From positions 47,501-111,500 of the forward strand of contig CAJNOJ010000032.1 in assembly GCA_905250025.1 (NCBI GenBank): a DNA stretch of 64,000 bases, in the 5' to 3' direction. The translations under genes were made by a program, and so were the position numbers. Source of the DNA: Adineta ricciae (taxonomy: Eukaryota; Rotifera; Eurotatoria; Adinetida; Adinetidae). The notes under the pieces are model-generated. The model worked only from the letters and a program-made list of their open reading frames with translations, was not told the DNA's origin and did not search any database. Positions 48,603 to 59,400 of the stretch are shown in pieces (within the stretch, counting starts at the first letter, position 1; every line of letters begins with the position of its first letter).

Positions 48603-49613
48603 ATGCTGCGCACCAGCCACAGAATGAAATTTGCACTGGCAGTTTTTTGTCTAACATATATTACTCAGGGATGCCTTGGTGCAGGAATTATGGATAACAT
48701 TGTATTTGCAGTGAATTGTGGTGGTGAAGCACATACTGATTCTAATGGTAAGAAGAAAAAGTGATCATCTACCCAGATTTGATAGTTTTCTTCAGGTATA
48801 CGATATCGTAAAGATTATTTAAAAGCTGGTATAGCATCTGACTATGGACGTAACTCTGATATATATCGTGTGCCGAGAGAAGATATGATACTTTATCAAA
48901 CTGAACGTTATGATCTGCAAAAGTTCTCATATGATATTGATATTTCGGATGACGGAGACTATGTCGTCTGGATGAAATTTGCAGAAGTTTGGTTCAATGG
49001 ACCGAATATGAAGGTCTGAACTTTCATATAAGATTTATTCTTATTTATAGACGATTGATTTGTGTTCAATAGGTATTCCAAGTTCTTCTTGACGATGAAC
49101 ATTCCATCATTGATGAATTAGATATTTTCTCAAAAGTTGGTCGTTTAACAGCACATGATGAATATATACCATTTCAAATAAAAAATGGTCGTTTAGTTGT
49201 GAAAGGTCGTAGCTCTTCTTATTCAGGAAAATTACGAGTTACTTTTCAACGACTTGATCATCGAGATAATCCCAAAATCAATGCCCTTATTATTTGGCGC
49301 GGTTCAATCGATCGTACGTCGTTTTTGTTTCTTTGTTTAAGTGTGTAAGTTATTTTCTTGATGTTTTTGATTCATAGAAATTCCTCAGCTACCACCCATT
49401 CCACAAATGGACTCTCCCGATGAGCCGCTAGATGAAGAAGAAGAAGAATATGAAGAATCAGCAGCAAAACCCACCAATCTGAAACGTAATCTCAAAACAA
49501 GTGGACCAAAAATTGTTGATCCATATGCCGAAGATCAATCTAGCTCATTTATGCCTTTATTAATAGCAGTGGCGATTATTTTGCCAACTATTTTTTGTCT
49601 TTGCCGTCTCTAA
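48603..49613 (+). CDS. MLEC: Malectin
   Basis: ER membrane lectin that binds diglucosylated high-mannose N-glycans in early glycoprotein quality control. Four exons (48603-48747, 48796-49013, 49073-49313, 49378-49613) give 279 aa (human 292). Signal peptide about 8-28 (KFALAVFCLTYITQGCLG). The malectin domain (about 33-190) shows AVNCGGEAHTDSNGIRYRKD, ILYQTERYD, GDYVVWMKFAEVWFNGP and LTAHDEYIPFQIKNGRL. An acidic run DEEEEEYEE follows, then a C-terminal membrane anchor FMPLLIAVAIILPTIF ending CLCRL, exactly as in human. The poly(A) signal is at 49874-49879. Confidence 0.96.
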
Positions 49614-50750
49614 ACTGATATCGTCACTACTTTCAAACATTCTGGCTTGTACCGATTCCGTCCATTTATACGAGAATGAGTACACGAGCAGTTTTCTTGT
49701 GCTTTTAACTTTTTTTTTGCGGTTTTTTCTGTTCTCTGATATTAATCTCAATTCGTTCCCCCTATTCTTTGTGAGCGTGATATCGTTGTTGTTTGGTTAA
49801 GGTGCCTATTCCAACATCAAGTTTTAGCTTATTATTGATAAATGTGATATTTATTTGTGAACTAACAATATTCAATAAAATTTAATCAAAATCTATCTTG
49901 ATTTCTCTATCGATTAAAATAAATGCTATATGCCCTATACACTTACAAAGGTTCTGCAAGCCATTTGCTATTCGTTCAATGTTCCGATTTTAACAACACC
50001 ATTGGCTTCGAAGATATCATCTGTACGAGTGCTCATCTTTGATCAATCGTTGATCGAGTGACAATTTTTATGTTCATCTCATTATTTCTAATCTTATTCC
50101 ACACCTTTGATCTTTTGAACTGAGCATCATTTTCTTATATCTTATCATGGATTCTTTAATATTGATCTTCGTCAGTCAATGTAACTCGATTCCAAGGCAA
50201 TTCTGTCGAGTGCTATAGTTTTTTCACTCTAAGAAGAAAGCTTCACCTTTCTGTGCTTTCTGAGAAAAACTATCAATAATATTCACATACTTTTTATGAC
50301 TCTTTGAACTGTGTCATCACTATTCAATTGACAATTATATAAAATATTCCGATAAGTTTTCTCAAGTTCACAATTCGATGTGTTTCCGGCGAATTTTACT
50401 TTTGGTCACACGTTTTCAATTGGACAATAAACCATAACAATTCTCAGCGATTATAATTACTATCGATTTCTATTAGCAAAGGAGCTCATAAAATAGAATA
50501 AGCTCATATTCTCGTCATTAATTAATCTAGTTTAACTGGAGAAAAAGAGAAGAGGAAGAGAAGCGAATTTTCATTTTCTTTCATTTTGATTGGTAAGAAT
50601 CATTTGTCACAAATGACGAATGCTCATTCCTCTCTCTCTCTTTTGTGGGCAATATTAATTATTGCTCATCTATTCAAATACAGAGTACACAAACAGTCAT
50701 TGCTCATTTTGATCTTTCACTTCGGCGTGTATAGTGTCAACAAGCAAACT
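49614..50750. other. Spacer malectin to forkhead gene
   Basis: 1.14 kb containing the malectin 3' UTR (AATAAA 49874-49879) and the forkhead upstream region. The frame at 50586-50789 overlaps the chosen forkhead start in another frame and looks like chance. Confidence 0.45.
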
Positions 50751-51803
50751 ATGAATCCACAAAACAGTGAGTCAATTCATTTCGCATAATTTGTTTGACA
50801 ACAACTCACAGCTTTCTGTTTCTGTCGCTCTCTCTCTCTCTTTCCAAAAAATATCTTTTATGTTATATTTAAATACACACATGTCCTATGGATATATTTA
50901 GTCTATTATCAACAGCAATTAAATATGCACAAACAACAATTTCACGACTCAGGTATTGTTGATGAAGGTCTTTCCGACGAAACTGGTTCAGTTGAAGATG
51001 GTTCAAATGATCGTTCTGGTAAGCGGTTTATGATTTACATATTTTCATGATAAATAGTACATTTTCAGCTACAGACGATTGTGATATTCCGAAAAAACCA
51101 AGTCAGTCCTACCTTGAAATAATTGCTGAAGCAATTTTGAAAGCACCGAAACGTACAATGCAATTGTACGAAATCTACGAATATTTCCAACGAAAGTAAG
51201 TTCCGGAAACAAATGTCAGTTGAATTAAAGTGCGTAACATTGATCTTTACTTTAAATAGATATCGATATTTTGCTGAAGATGTGAACAAATCGTGGAAAA
51301 ATAGTGTAAGACATAATTTATCTTTAAATGATTGTTTTGTTAAAGCAGGTAGAGGACACAATGGTAAAGGACATTGTAAGTATACATGTGCATTCGTGAA
51401 ACAAGCTTTTTCATTATTTTCTCTTTTAGATTGGCGAATCCATGAGTTAGCAGAACGAGAATTCGAACAAGGACGTTTTCGTCGTCGACGATATCGTCAA
51501 CAGATGCAACAGTTAGAAATGCAGTCATCATACGAAACACCAGTTGTTCCATCCTACTATCCTTCAAATTCCTACTATATGTGCGCCCCGCCACCACCGT
51601 ATCAGGCAATTTATCCACCTTCGAACAGCTCATCAGAAAATCATCCGATGAGTCCAGTGGAACCGTCATCGACCATGTCAAATTTTTATATGTCAACTCC
51701 AGCATCCTCCTCCTATGCATATTATGATCCGTACTCGACATCTTATTATCCAATGCCAATGTCATATCCACCCTCAACGGAACAAATTCATTTCGATGCT
51801 TAG
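50751..51803 (+). CDS. Forkhead-box transcription factor
   Basis: Five exons (50751-50766, 50902-51018, 51069-51195, 51260-51375, 51430-51803) give 249 aa. The forkhead domain (about 55-140) is divergent at its start (KKPSQSYLEIIAEAILKAP instead of PPYSYIALI), then typical: MQLYEIYEYFQRKYRYFAED, NKSWKNSVRHNLSLNDCFVK, GRGHNGKGHYWRIH, with a basic wing-2 (RFRRRRYRQQ). Introns interrupt the domain between K/Y and inside HYW. The C-terminal 100 residues are Tyr/Pro/Ser-rich, as in many Fox activation domains. I cannot place it in a Fox class. The 16-nt first exon (MNPQN) is chosen by phase; an upstream non-coding exon is possible. Poly(A) signal at 51862-51867. Confidence 0.85.
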
Positions 51804-52372
51804 TAACTGTCTTGAAAGGTTTAATTTTTATTTTTGTGTACATCTTTCTTTCTCTCGGACAAATAAATTCGATATGTTTGATACTCATTAAACAAAATGA
51901 GCATAAATGATTGGTATAAAATTATCAGAAGACGATTAGTCAAGCTGGAATTCGGTGATCGAATTATATGTGAAGGAGGCGTTGTCGTCGGCTAACTTAT
52001 CGAAAAGAAATATTTTTTTGCGTAAACTTTGTTATTATACTTCACACGTAACTCGATAGCATTGCTCAATTAGACAAACAACAACAGCAGGAGGTACAGT
52101 TGAGACTCTTTATGTTCCCGGCGAGGATTAATCCGATTTTCTGTTGCGATAGACATTAATGTAAGAATGTATCGAATCTTCGATAAAACGTTTAGTTTTC
52201 ACGGTGAACGTGAATGACTATTACTAATTGTTTTATCATTATTCAATACAGTACGAGATTAGTGTTGAGTCAGGAATGAGACTGATAGGTATGATCTTGT
52301 TGTGTTTATTCTTTATTTCGTTTACTAAAAATCTTCTCTGATGGCAAAGAGAAGTCTCATAAAATCGTTCGA
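51804..52372. other. Spacer between convergent forkhead and EEF1D genes
   Basis: 569 bp with both 3' UTRs. Nothing else was seen. Confidence 0.5.
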
Positions 52373-53719
52373 TTAGATTTTGTTAAAGGAAACGATATCG
52401 ACGGATTGAACATAATCTTCAAATTCGCAAATTTTTTCTTCAAGAAAATCAGTTCCAATCTAAATAAACAGATATACAATATATCCATAGGGAACATTCA
52501 TTCAATCAATTCGTTTACTTTATCGTCTTCGACAACGCAACCGATTTGGAGTTTTTTAACACCGAAAGCAACTGGGAGAAATTTCGCTAAAAGACAAAAC
52601 ATTTATATGCGGAAATGATCGTTCTTTTCATGCTTACATTGTCCCCAAACAAGACCATCAGCTTCGATTGATCTTACAGATTTTTCCATAGCTTCAAGGT
52701 CAGTTTCATCATCCCAAGGTTTAATATCAAGTACAATTGTACTCTTAGCAATGATCTGTTCTTCTATAAGAATAGAACGCGCATGAAGAATAGACAGGCA
52801 AGTAAACAAAGAAGAACTTACTCTTCGATTTCTTGGCTGCATATTCAGCTAGACGTTTTTTGACTTCTTCGCTTTGTTCTTCATCGTCAGAACCGAATAG
52901 ATCGATATCATCATCATTAGCGGCAGCTGGTTTTGGTTCAGCTGCTAGTTTCTATAAAAAAACAACAACAAATTTTAGTCGTTTGGAGAGCATGGAACAG
53001 GAAAAACCCATGTTGAATTATCAGTCTATCGAGGGGAAGGGGGTTTTGTTCTTTCTAACTATATTCACACAGATATCTGACCGGACTGATCGTTTGTTTG
53101 CTTATTTCGAGTTGCTCCACCCGTCGTTTCAGATCATCGAGCATTTGCAAAATATTTTGATGAGTTTTTTCAATGTTCTTCAAACGTTGGTCAGCAGGCA
53201 TCTCCATCGTTGTCGTTAGTTTCGTTGTTGAATCCGTATTATGTAGAATCTTACGAACATCACGAATCTGTTCGCTTAAACTTGCCTGCAAGATTTAGGA
53301 GAAATAGACGGCGTATATATATTTTTTTCATTGCATATAGACAAATGATGCATTCCATATGTGCAATACATAGAGACGAATAAAGATGACAAAGAGGCAA
53401 GCGATGGGATACATACAAGTTCGGAATGTGTGGGAGAAAACTTCATTCGGAAAGAAAATCAACAGGCTAAATGAAAATTCATACGCGAATGCAAACAAAC
53501 CTGTTCTGTTGGTTTAGGTGCTTCAACTTTTTCATGTTTCACTTCGCGTACACATGAAGCTGTTGTCGTACCTTGTGCCTTTTGGTTCTAATGAGAGCAA
53601 TAGATGACAAAGGCAAACTTAATAGGAAAACTTACAAAAACTGTATAGTGCGTTTGTTCAGCAAGGTCAACTTCGTATTTTGGATACCAACTGTTAACGT
53701 AGATTAAATGTTCAAGCAT
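52373..53719 (-). CDS. EEF1D: Elongation factor 1-delta (eEF1B delta)
   Basis: GDP/GTP exchange factor for eEF1A. Seven exons (53719-53637, 53588-53501, 53285-53082, 52951-52822, 52763-52638, 52586-52519, 52459-52373) in phase give 261 aa (human short form 281). A short N-terminal segment ([20 protein letters not shown]) corresponds to human IWFDKFKYDDAERRFYE. Next comes the delta-type leucine zipper ([10 protein letters not shown]..., [18 protein letters not shown]), which separates it from eEF1B-beta. Then the acidic [17 protein letters not shown], and the catalytic C-domain ([67 protein letters not shown]). FLPVAFG replaces the usual LVPVGYG. It starts 129 bp after the MED11 stop on the same strand. 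Confidence 0.94.
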
Positions 53720-53848
53720 GATTCACCGCTGAAAATTCTTGTTTTCGAAGAAAAAGACGAGATCTAGAATCGATTATATACATTTAGTTAAAAAATATAC
53801 GAAGGAATGGATGTGATGTTGAACATTAGAAAAAAATACAGATTTTAT
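53720..53848 (-). promoter_or_regulatory. Intercistronic gap MED11-EEF1D with acceptor-like site
   Basis: 129 bp between MED11 stop and EEF1D ATG. On the minus strand a GAATTTTCAG acceptor-like site (AG at 53730-53729) lies nine bases before the EEF1D ATG. Confidence 0.4.
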
Positions 53849-53849
53849 T
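53844..53849 (-). terminator. MED11 poly(A) signal overlapping its stop codon
   Basis: Minus-strand TGAATAAA: the last A of the TGA stop (53851-53849) is the first base of AATAAA (53849-53844). Confidence 0.6.
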
Positions 53850-54244
53850 CAAAGTTGAGCTAATTGTGCTTCAAGTTGTTTGACACGTTGGCGGCTTCGT
53901 TGGAGTTCGGGATTATTTTTCAATTCATATAACTTATTTCGTATACTTTCGGTTCTCATTGATGCTAAATTGTAATCTAACCAAGCTGCATAACATGAAT
54001 CTTCATGTGGGAGACCTGATGAAATGCGTTCTAAACTGGCCACGCTTTCATGTAATAAACTTTGTACATTTTGTGCATTCTCAGAAAAAATTCGAACTAA
54101 CGAGTCCGTTTGTTCTTTGTTGATTTGTTCGGCACTTAATTGTTGAACAATATTTCCCGCATTCCATAACATTTGGGTTAGTTTGTCTTCGGCGGTACGT
54201 AATTTTTCCAAAGTTTGAGATGTGGCATTGGTGAAATCCGTCAT
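53849..54244 (-). CDS. MED11: Mediator complex subunit 11
   Basis: Head-module subunit of Mediator. Single-exon frame of 131 aa (human 117). LEKLRTAEDKLTQMLWNAGN aligns with human LRALEDIEREIGAILQNAGT. The central helices and SSGLPHEDSCYAAWLDYNLA match ATGQPHEGSSYSSRKDCQMA. It ends in a coiled coil (SRQRVKQLEAQLAQL). The lack of introns is unusual for this window. Divergent from PHF5A, 297 bp between starts; EEF1D follows 129 bp downstream on the same strand. Confidence 0.88.
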   Translation of the reverse strand: MTDFTNATSQTLEKLRTAEDKLTQMLWNAGNIVQQLSAEQINKEQTDSLVRIFSENAQNVQSLLHESVASLERISSGLPHEDSCYAAWLDYNLASMRTESIRNKLYELKNNPELQRSRQRVKQLEAQLAQL

Positions 54245-54541
54245 GGTAAAGGAAAATAAATAATAATATCACATCGAAGAAATCTATCTATGCTATATTT
54301 GGCAAATCAAGGACGATGATTGGACGAAAAGATTTTCTATAAAATAAAAATTTTTATTGAAAAAATAAAACTAAAAAAAACAATTTTTGCGTTTTGTTTT
54401 CTTCAAAAAAAGCTTTATTACAAAATGCAATCTGATTGGTTCATGAGTCAGCCAGTAGAATCGTCCGAGAAATTTCATTCATTCAGTTAAAACAGTGCAT
54501 CGACAGACCTATACAATCACTCGAAGAAATTGTGAAAGACA
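54245..54541. promoter_or_regulatory. Divergent promoter MED11/PHF5A
   Basis: 297 bp. It carries ATCTGATTGGTTCAT-type sequence at 54430-54444 (reverse CCAAT box) overlapping TGAGTCA at 54444-54450. The same pair, in different spacing and order, is in the HDAC11/ZNF706 promoter. Confidence 0.6.
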
Positions 54542-54874
54542 ATGGCTAAACATCATCCTGATTTAATCTTCTGTCGTAAACAAGCTGGTGTTGCAATTGG
54601 TCGTCTTTGTGAAAAATGCGATGGACGTTGCGTGATTTGCGATTCCTATGTTCGTCCAACCACACTTGTACGAATCTGTGATGAATGCAACTATGGTTCA
54701 TATCAGGGTCGGTGTGTTATCTGCGGTGGTCCTGGTGTATCGGACGCATATTATTGTCGAGAATGTACAATAACTGAAAAGGATCGTGATGGTTGTCCCA
54801 AGATTGTCAATTTAGGAAGCGCTAAAACAGATTTGTTTTATGAAAGAAAGAAATTCGGTTTCAAGAAACGTTAA
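54542..54874 (+). CDS. PHF5A: PHD finger-like protein 5A (SF3b14b)
   Basis: Zinc-knot subunit of SF3b in the U2 snRNP, binding SF3B1 near the branch-point adenosine. Single exon, 110 aa, exactly the conserved length. It starts [20 protein letters not shown], with paired CxxC motifs (CEKC, CVIC, CDEC, CVICGG, CREC), and ends [12 protein letters not shown]. Poly(A) signal at 54890-54895. CD2BP2 begins 58 bp after its stop. Confidence 0.98.
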   Translation: MAKHHPDLIFCRKQAGVAIGRLCEKCDGRCVICDSYVRPTTLVRICDECNYGSYQGRCVICGGPGVSDAYYCRECTITEKDRDGCPKIVNLGSAKTDLFYERKKFGFKKR

Positions 54875-54932
54875 CTCTTTTGAAAAACTAATAAATGTCC
54901 ATGTAATATTCTACATTTTGTCTTTGTTCTAG
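54875..54932 (+). promoter_or_regulatory. 58-bp intercistronic gap PHF5A-CD2BP2 with acceptor abutting the ATG
   Basis: Contains AATAAA (54890-54895), then a pyrimidine-rich TTTTGTCTTTGTTCTAG whose AG (54931-54932) is immediately followed by the CD2BP2 ATG. Too short for an ordinary promoter plus 5' UTR; typical of an operon-like trans-splice site. Confidence 0.55.
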
Positions 54933-56233
54933 ATGGATCGAGAGGAGAAAAAGAAACGTAAAGTGCTTTTTAAAGAATTCGATGACGAAATTAAAAAACA
55001 GAGGACAACCGCTAAAAACACACGGTTACACAGTGGAAAATACACATTGGATAGCGATGAAGAGGATGACGACGAACAAGAAGGAAATGAAAAAGAATTA
55101 AATAAAGATGATTATGAAGGTACGGTCTATGACATTTCTGATAATGGCTATTCTCACTGGTATCTTTGTCTTCTTTTCTCTAGCACAAGAAAAAGCAACA
55201 ATCGGATTCGATGATGATGTCAAAATTACACCATTTAATATCGATGAAGAATTAGAAGATGGACATTATGATGAAACAGGATGCTTTCGGTGGAATAAGA
55301 AAGATGTAAGTCTATGGAAATATATTCAATTGTTCGTCTACAGTTTCTTTTCTTTTTTTTTTACCAGAAAGAGGACATTCATGATGCTTGGCTCGATGAT
55401 ATCGATTGGACCAACGTGAAAAACTATAAATTGAAGAATCCTCAAGCGACGGACGACGATCCTGAAAATCCACCTGAACAAACTAATTCCAGAGATGAAG
55501 ATACCGTCGAAACGAAATTTAATCAAGCTAATGTAATCAAAGCAATGCTAGCAATCATGCAACCCGGTGAATCCGTTACTCGCACAATTAAACGACTAGG
55601 CGCTATGTTGTCAAAGTAAAAGCAACTTCAAAGTTTCTTGTTTTGCTGAAATTTAGCTTTGCGTAGTAATAAACCAAAACAGCAAAACAAGCAACGTAAA
55701 TTGCTTCCAGGTGAAGTGCCAAAACCAACAGCAACGGGATTAACACCTGAAGAATTGAAAAACAATCGAGCTCTTTTCGAAAAGATGTCTGGTTTAGCTG
55801 ATCAATTTGTATCCAATGGGGAAGCGGATATTTATCAAGAAACTTACGAACGTCTAAAATTCAAACTTGATCTTGCTCAAACGTCGGCTACATCGACAAC
55901 GACCGATGCCGCTTTCGACATGTATGGTGATACTGATGTATCGGCCTCTGTCAATAAGACGACGACAGACACCAAAAGTAAGATGAATTTGTTTGACAGA
56001 AGATGAATGACTTAGCCGTACTGTTATTTTTAGTATCATCGGAGGTTCTTTGGGAGTATACGACAGATGAAAATTCGGCAGCAGCTATTCAAGGGCCATT
56101 TACAACCGAACATATGATCCGTTTGACTAATACAGATGGAAAACTAGATAAAGACAAAGTTCGTTGTCGTCGTGTCGGCACAGAGCAATTCCATTCGATC
56201 AAACGTATTGATTTCGATCTTTATCTCGACTAA
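54933..56233 (+). CDS. CD2BP2: CD2 antigen cytoplasmic tail-binding protein 2 (U5-52K)
   Basis: U5 snRNP assembly factor (yeast Snu40/Lin1). Five exons (54933-55119, 55184-55305, 55368-55615, 55667-55977, 56034-56233) give 355 aa (human 341). An acidic N-terminus (SDEEDDDEQEG) precedes ITPFNIDEELEDGHYDETGC and KEDIHDAWLDDIDW. The middle block is MQPGESVTRTIKRLG...MSGLADQFVSNGEADIYQET. The C-terminal GYF domain has VLWEYTTDE, the GPF-type core GPFTTEHMI and the ending FHSIKRIDFDLYLD. Two acceptors are possible for exon 4; the TAG at 55664-55666 keeps phase. Poly(A) signal at 56275-56280. Convergent with the macroglobulin gene. Confidence 0.95.
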
Positions 56234-56440
56234 GATCGCCGAATGTAAATAGAAAAGTTCCTTCTGGTTGATTCAATAAAAAACAGTGGTTCATTAACTC
56301 GTGTACAAAGACTTTCCAATCAGAGAAGATACGAACGATTAACTTTTGAAATTTTTATTTAGAAATATATATGCAAAAAATAGTAGTGAAAGAAAAGAAA
56401 AAGGAGAAATGATATTAAAGATTAAAAAATCTCATTCTCT

Positions 56441-59400
56441 TTAGACTCGTTTTGGTTTGTTTAAAAGTGGTAATGAATCGAGTTTTGGTCGTAATTCATG
56501 AGCTTTTTCAACAAATGAGTAACCGAGGAGAGCTGGTTGAAATTGAATTGGAAAAAGTCGAACCAATGTTGTTTCTGGTTGGAGATAGTCGTAGACACGG
56601 ATGCTAATTGGTGACCAGTTGACGACTGTTGATAAACGTTCGAGACACCAATCCATACAGATATCTTTGCCGTACATTGTTGATGGAACAACGACGAAGA
56701 GGCTGAGTTTGTTGAAACATCGGTTGTAATCGAAATGATGAACATATTCGACTTTGCTTAAGAAAAATCCGATTTGATTTTCTTCGATACGCATTCCTAG
56801 AATACAAAGAAATTAAATACGAAAAAACAATGATGATAATAATAGTTACCTGATGGAAGTTCGATGTCAATAACAATTGTGCGGTTGAATGTATCTTTGA
56901 CGAAACGTTGCATTTCAGGTGTTGGCGTGAACGTCAAACAGGTTTTGGCGGCGATTTCTGTGAGCCATGTTTTTGGTAAGAATTCTTGAGATAATTTGAA
57001 TGGCATTGGTTCAATTGGTTTGAATTGTTCCTTATCAGCATATGATTCGAAGAGAGCGACACCAGCCATACCGTAACCTTTGACTGAGTAGGTAACTTCG
57101 CGAACTGGAACAGTAAAGTGGAACATTTGAGTGACATCGAAGTTCTTGGAATCGATCTTGAATTGTTTCTTTTCACCGTTGTCAGCAGCAACATCGATTG
57201 TGATGTCAACTTTGCTCATGTCGAATTGTTTATGGAAAAGTTTGCCAAGACGAACTAAAGCGTCACTCCAGAAAATGCCATCTAAGACTGTATCATAGTG
57301 TGGGTGAAGTGTGAGTTGATTGGCGATCCATCGGGTCATATCGAATGCTGTACGGTAGTCGTTGTAGTAGGTATAGAGTAAAGCAGTCATTGAGTTGAGT
57401 AATAATTGATCATCGCGTGTAATTTTGTCGTCAGCGTATTTCAAATATTTTGAGTTGTCTTCTGGTACAACAGTTAATTTACGTGCAACAAGAGCATCAT
57501 AGATCTTTTGACGTAATTCTGATGGAATATAACGGTTTTGGACGAAAGCGATTTCGAATAATGTGATTGGTAAGAAATGTGGTTTGATGTCTGCAACGCG
57601 TGATACCAAATAACGATGAGCACGCATAACTGGACTGTTTTCTCCATCGAATAAACGACGACGCATAAATTCAGGCATATAATCGGATGAATTGTCACGG
57701 GTCAATGAATAGAGAACAAGAGCAGTTAATGATTCACGACGGAATTCACCATCACAGAATCTGTAGTGGAAGCATGGGCCATCATGTTCGAATGAACCGT
57801 CAGGTTGTTGACGAGCTAAGATCCATGTTAATGTACGGTTGAGTGTAACATTGTCACGGAATGGCATCATTGGTGAAACTATAGCACCGAAAGCTAATGA
57901 TGTTAAGTAGAGTGATGAGTAACGTGTATTGTCATCCGAAACGAATGAGTATGAACCATCATAATCAGCGTAGGATTGGAGTTCTTGGTAAGCTGCGGTG
58001 ATGTTTTCAGCAGTGATGTTGAACCATGACGATTCAGTTTGGAGAGTTTCGTTGAGGTAACAACGAAGACCAAGTGAACGATAGAGACGGATGAGTGCTT
58101 GATCAATACCGACTAAGGTGTTGGTTCGCATGTTGAATTTACGGAAAAATCGGTCGAGGAAAGTACCTAGATTTCAAAGATCGATCGTGAAAAGTATTCC
58201 GGATAAAGACTATGAATTTACCTGAGACTGACACATGAAAACGACGAAGGTTTGATGCATCGGCGACTTTTTCAACAATTGATTCATAGGCCTTCTTTTC
58301 ACCGACTAAGTCGAAGAAGCGAGCGCGGATTTCTTCACGTTCAATGGCTGGCTCATGAACGAACATGTTTAAGATTTCATAATCACCACCGAATTCAGAT
58401 TCGACTTCGAGAACGATTTGAATAAGACCGTGACGTTTTGGAATAAGGACAAGATTGCGTATTTCAACACCGAATGATTTGAGTGATGGAATTGTAAATG
58501 TGTAATCTTTATCTTTGCTTGAAACAATAACATCTGGTTTAGATTGGTCAATAAGTTCAAAGTCAGCTGATGCACGAATGCGAACGATGACATTGCTTAC
58601 GTCTTTTCCAAGGTAGTTGTTAATACCATAGGTGAAGAGAATGTGTTCACCGATGCGACCGTATTTTGGACAGTTACCGAGGACAAAGAGACCTTGATTT
58701 GTTGGTAAACGAATTGGTTGAGCAATTGATAAACCTGATTTGGCATTGAGAGCAAATCCACTGGCGAGCCATGTCGAGTATGGTTTAGTTCGTGGAAGAA
58801 CAACTTTGCCTGTTCCTTGTGATTCGATGCGGCTTGTGTTGAAGAAAACTGATCGGTAATATCCAATGCGAGATTGTTCATCGAGCACAGCTGGAGGAAT
58901 CATTAAAGAGAAATCATTTTCGTTGACGAATTCTTCGAGTAAATCACGGGCTTCATCACGGATGGAGAAGGCTTGACGTTCCATGACGGGTGTTACTGGT
59001 TGACGGAATCGTGAGAATAGTTTTGTTAAATCTTCATGTTTCATTTCAAATGGAACGCGTAATGAATCGAAGTCAGAGACAATTGATAAACCAGTTTGCA
59101 TAAATGTGAATGCTTCTTGTGAGAATGTATTCAATCGTGAGCTCATTTGTTCATACCATTTGCGAGTACCGTAATCTTTTGATCGGCCCATCGTAACTTC
59201 ATTTTCGATGTGAAGTTCATCTTCAGAATGTGGTGGCATTGGTTTATCCTTTGGTGGCATGGGTTTATCTTTTGGTGGCATTGGTTTATCTTTTGGTGGC
59301 ATTGGTTTATCTTTTGGTGGCATTGGTTTTCCTTGTGGTCCATGAGCGAAGACGAATGGCATGCTTGTGGCAACAACATAATCATTGTTATCAACTGTAA

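Noticed and set aside
51340..51888. 182-codon minus-strand ORF over the forkhead gene
   Set aside because: Antisense shadow; the forkhead exons on the plus strand carry the conserved domain and splice signals.
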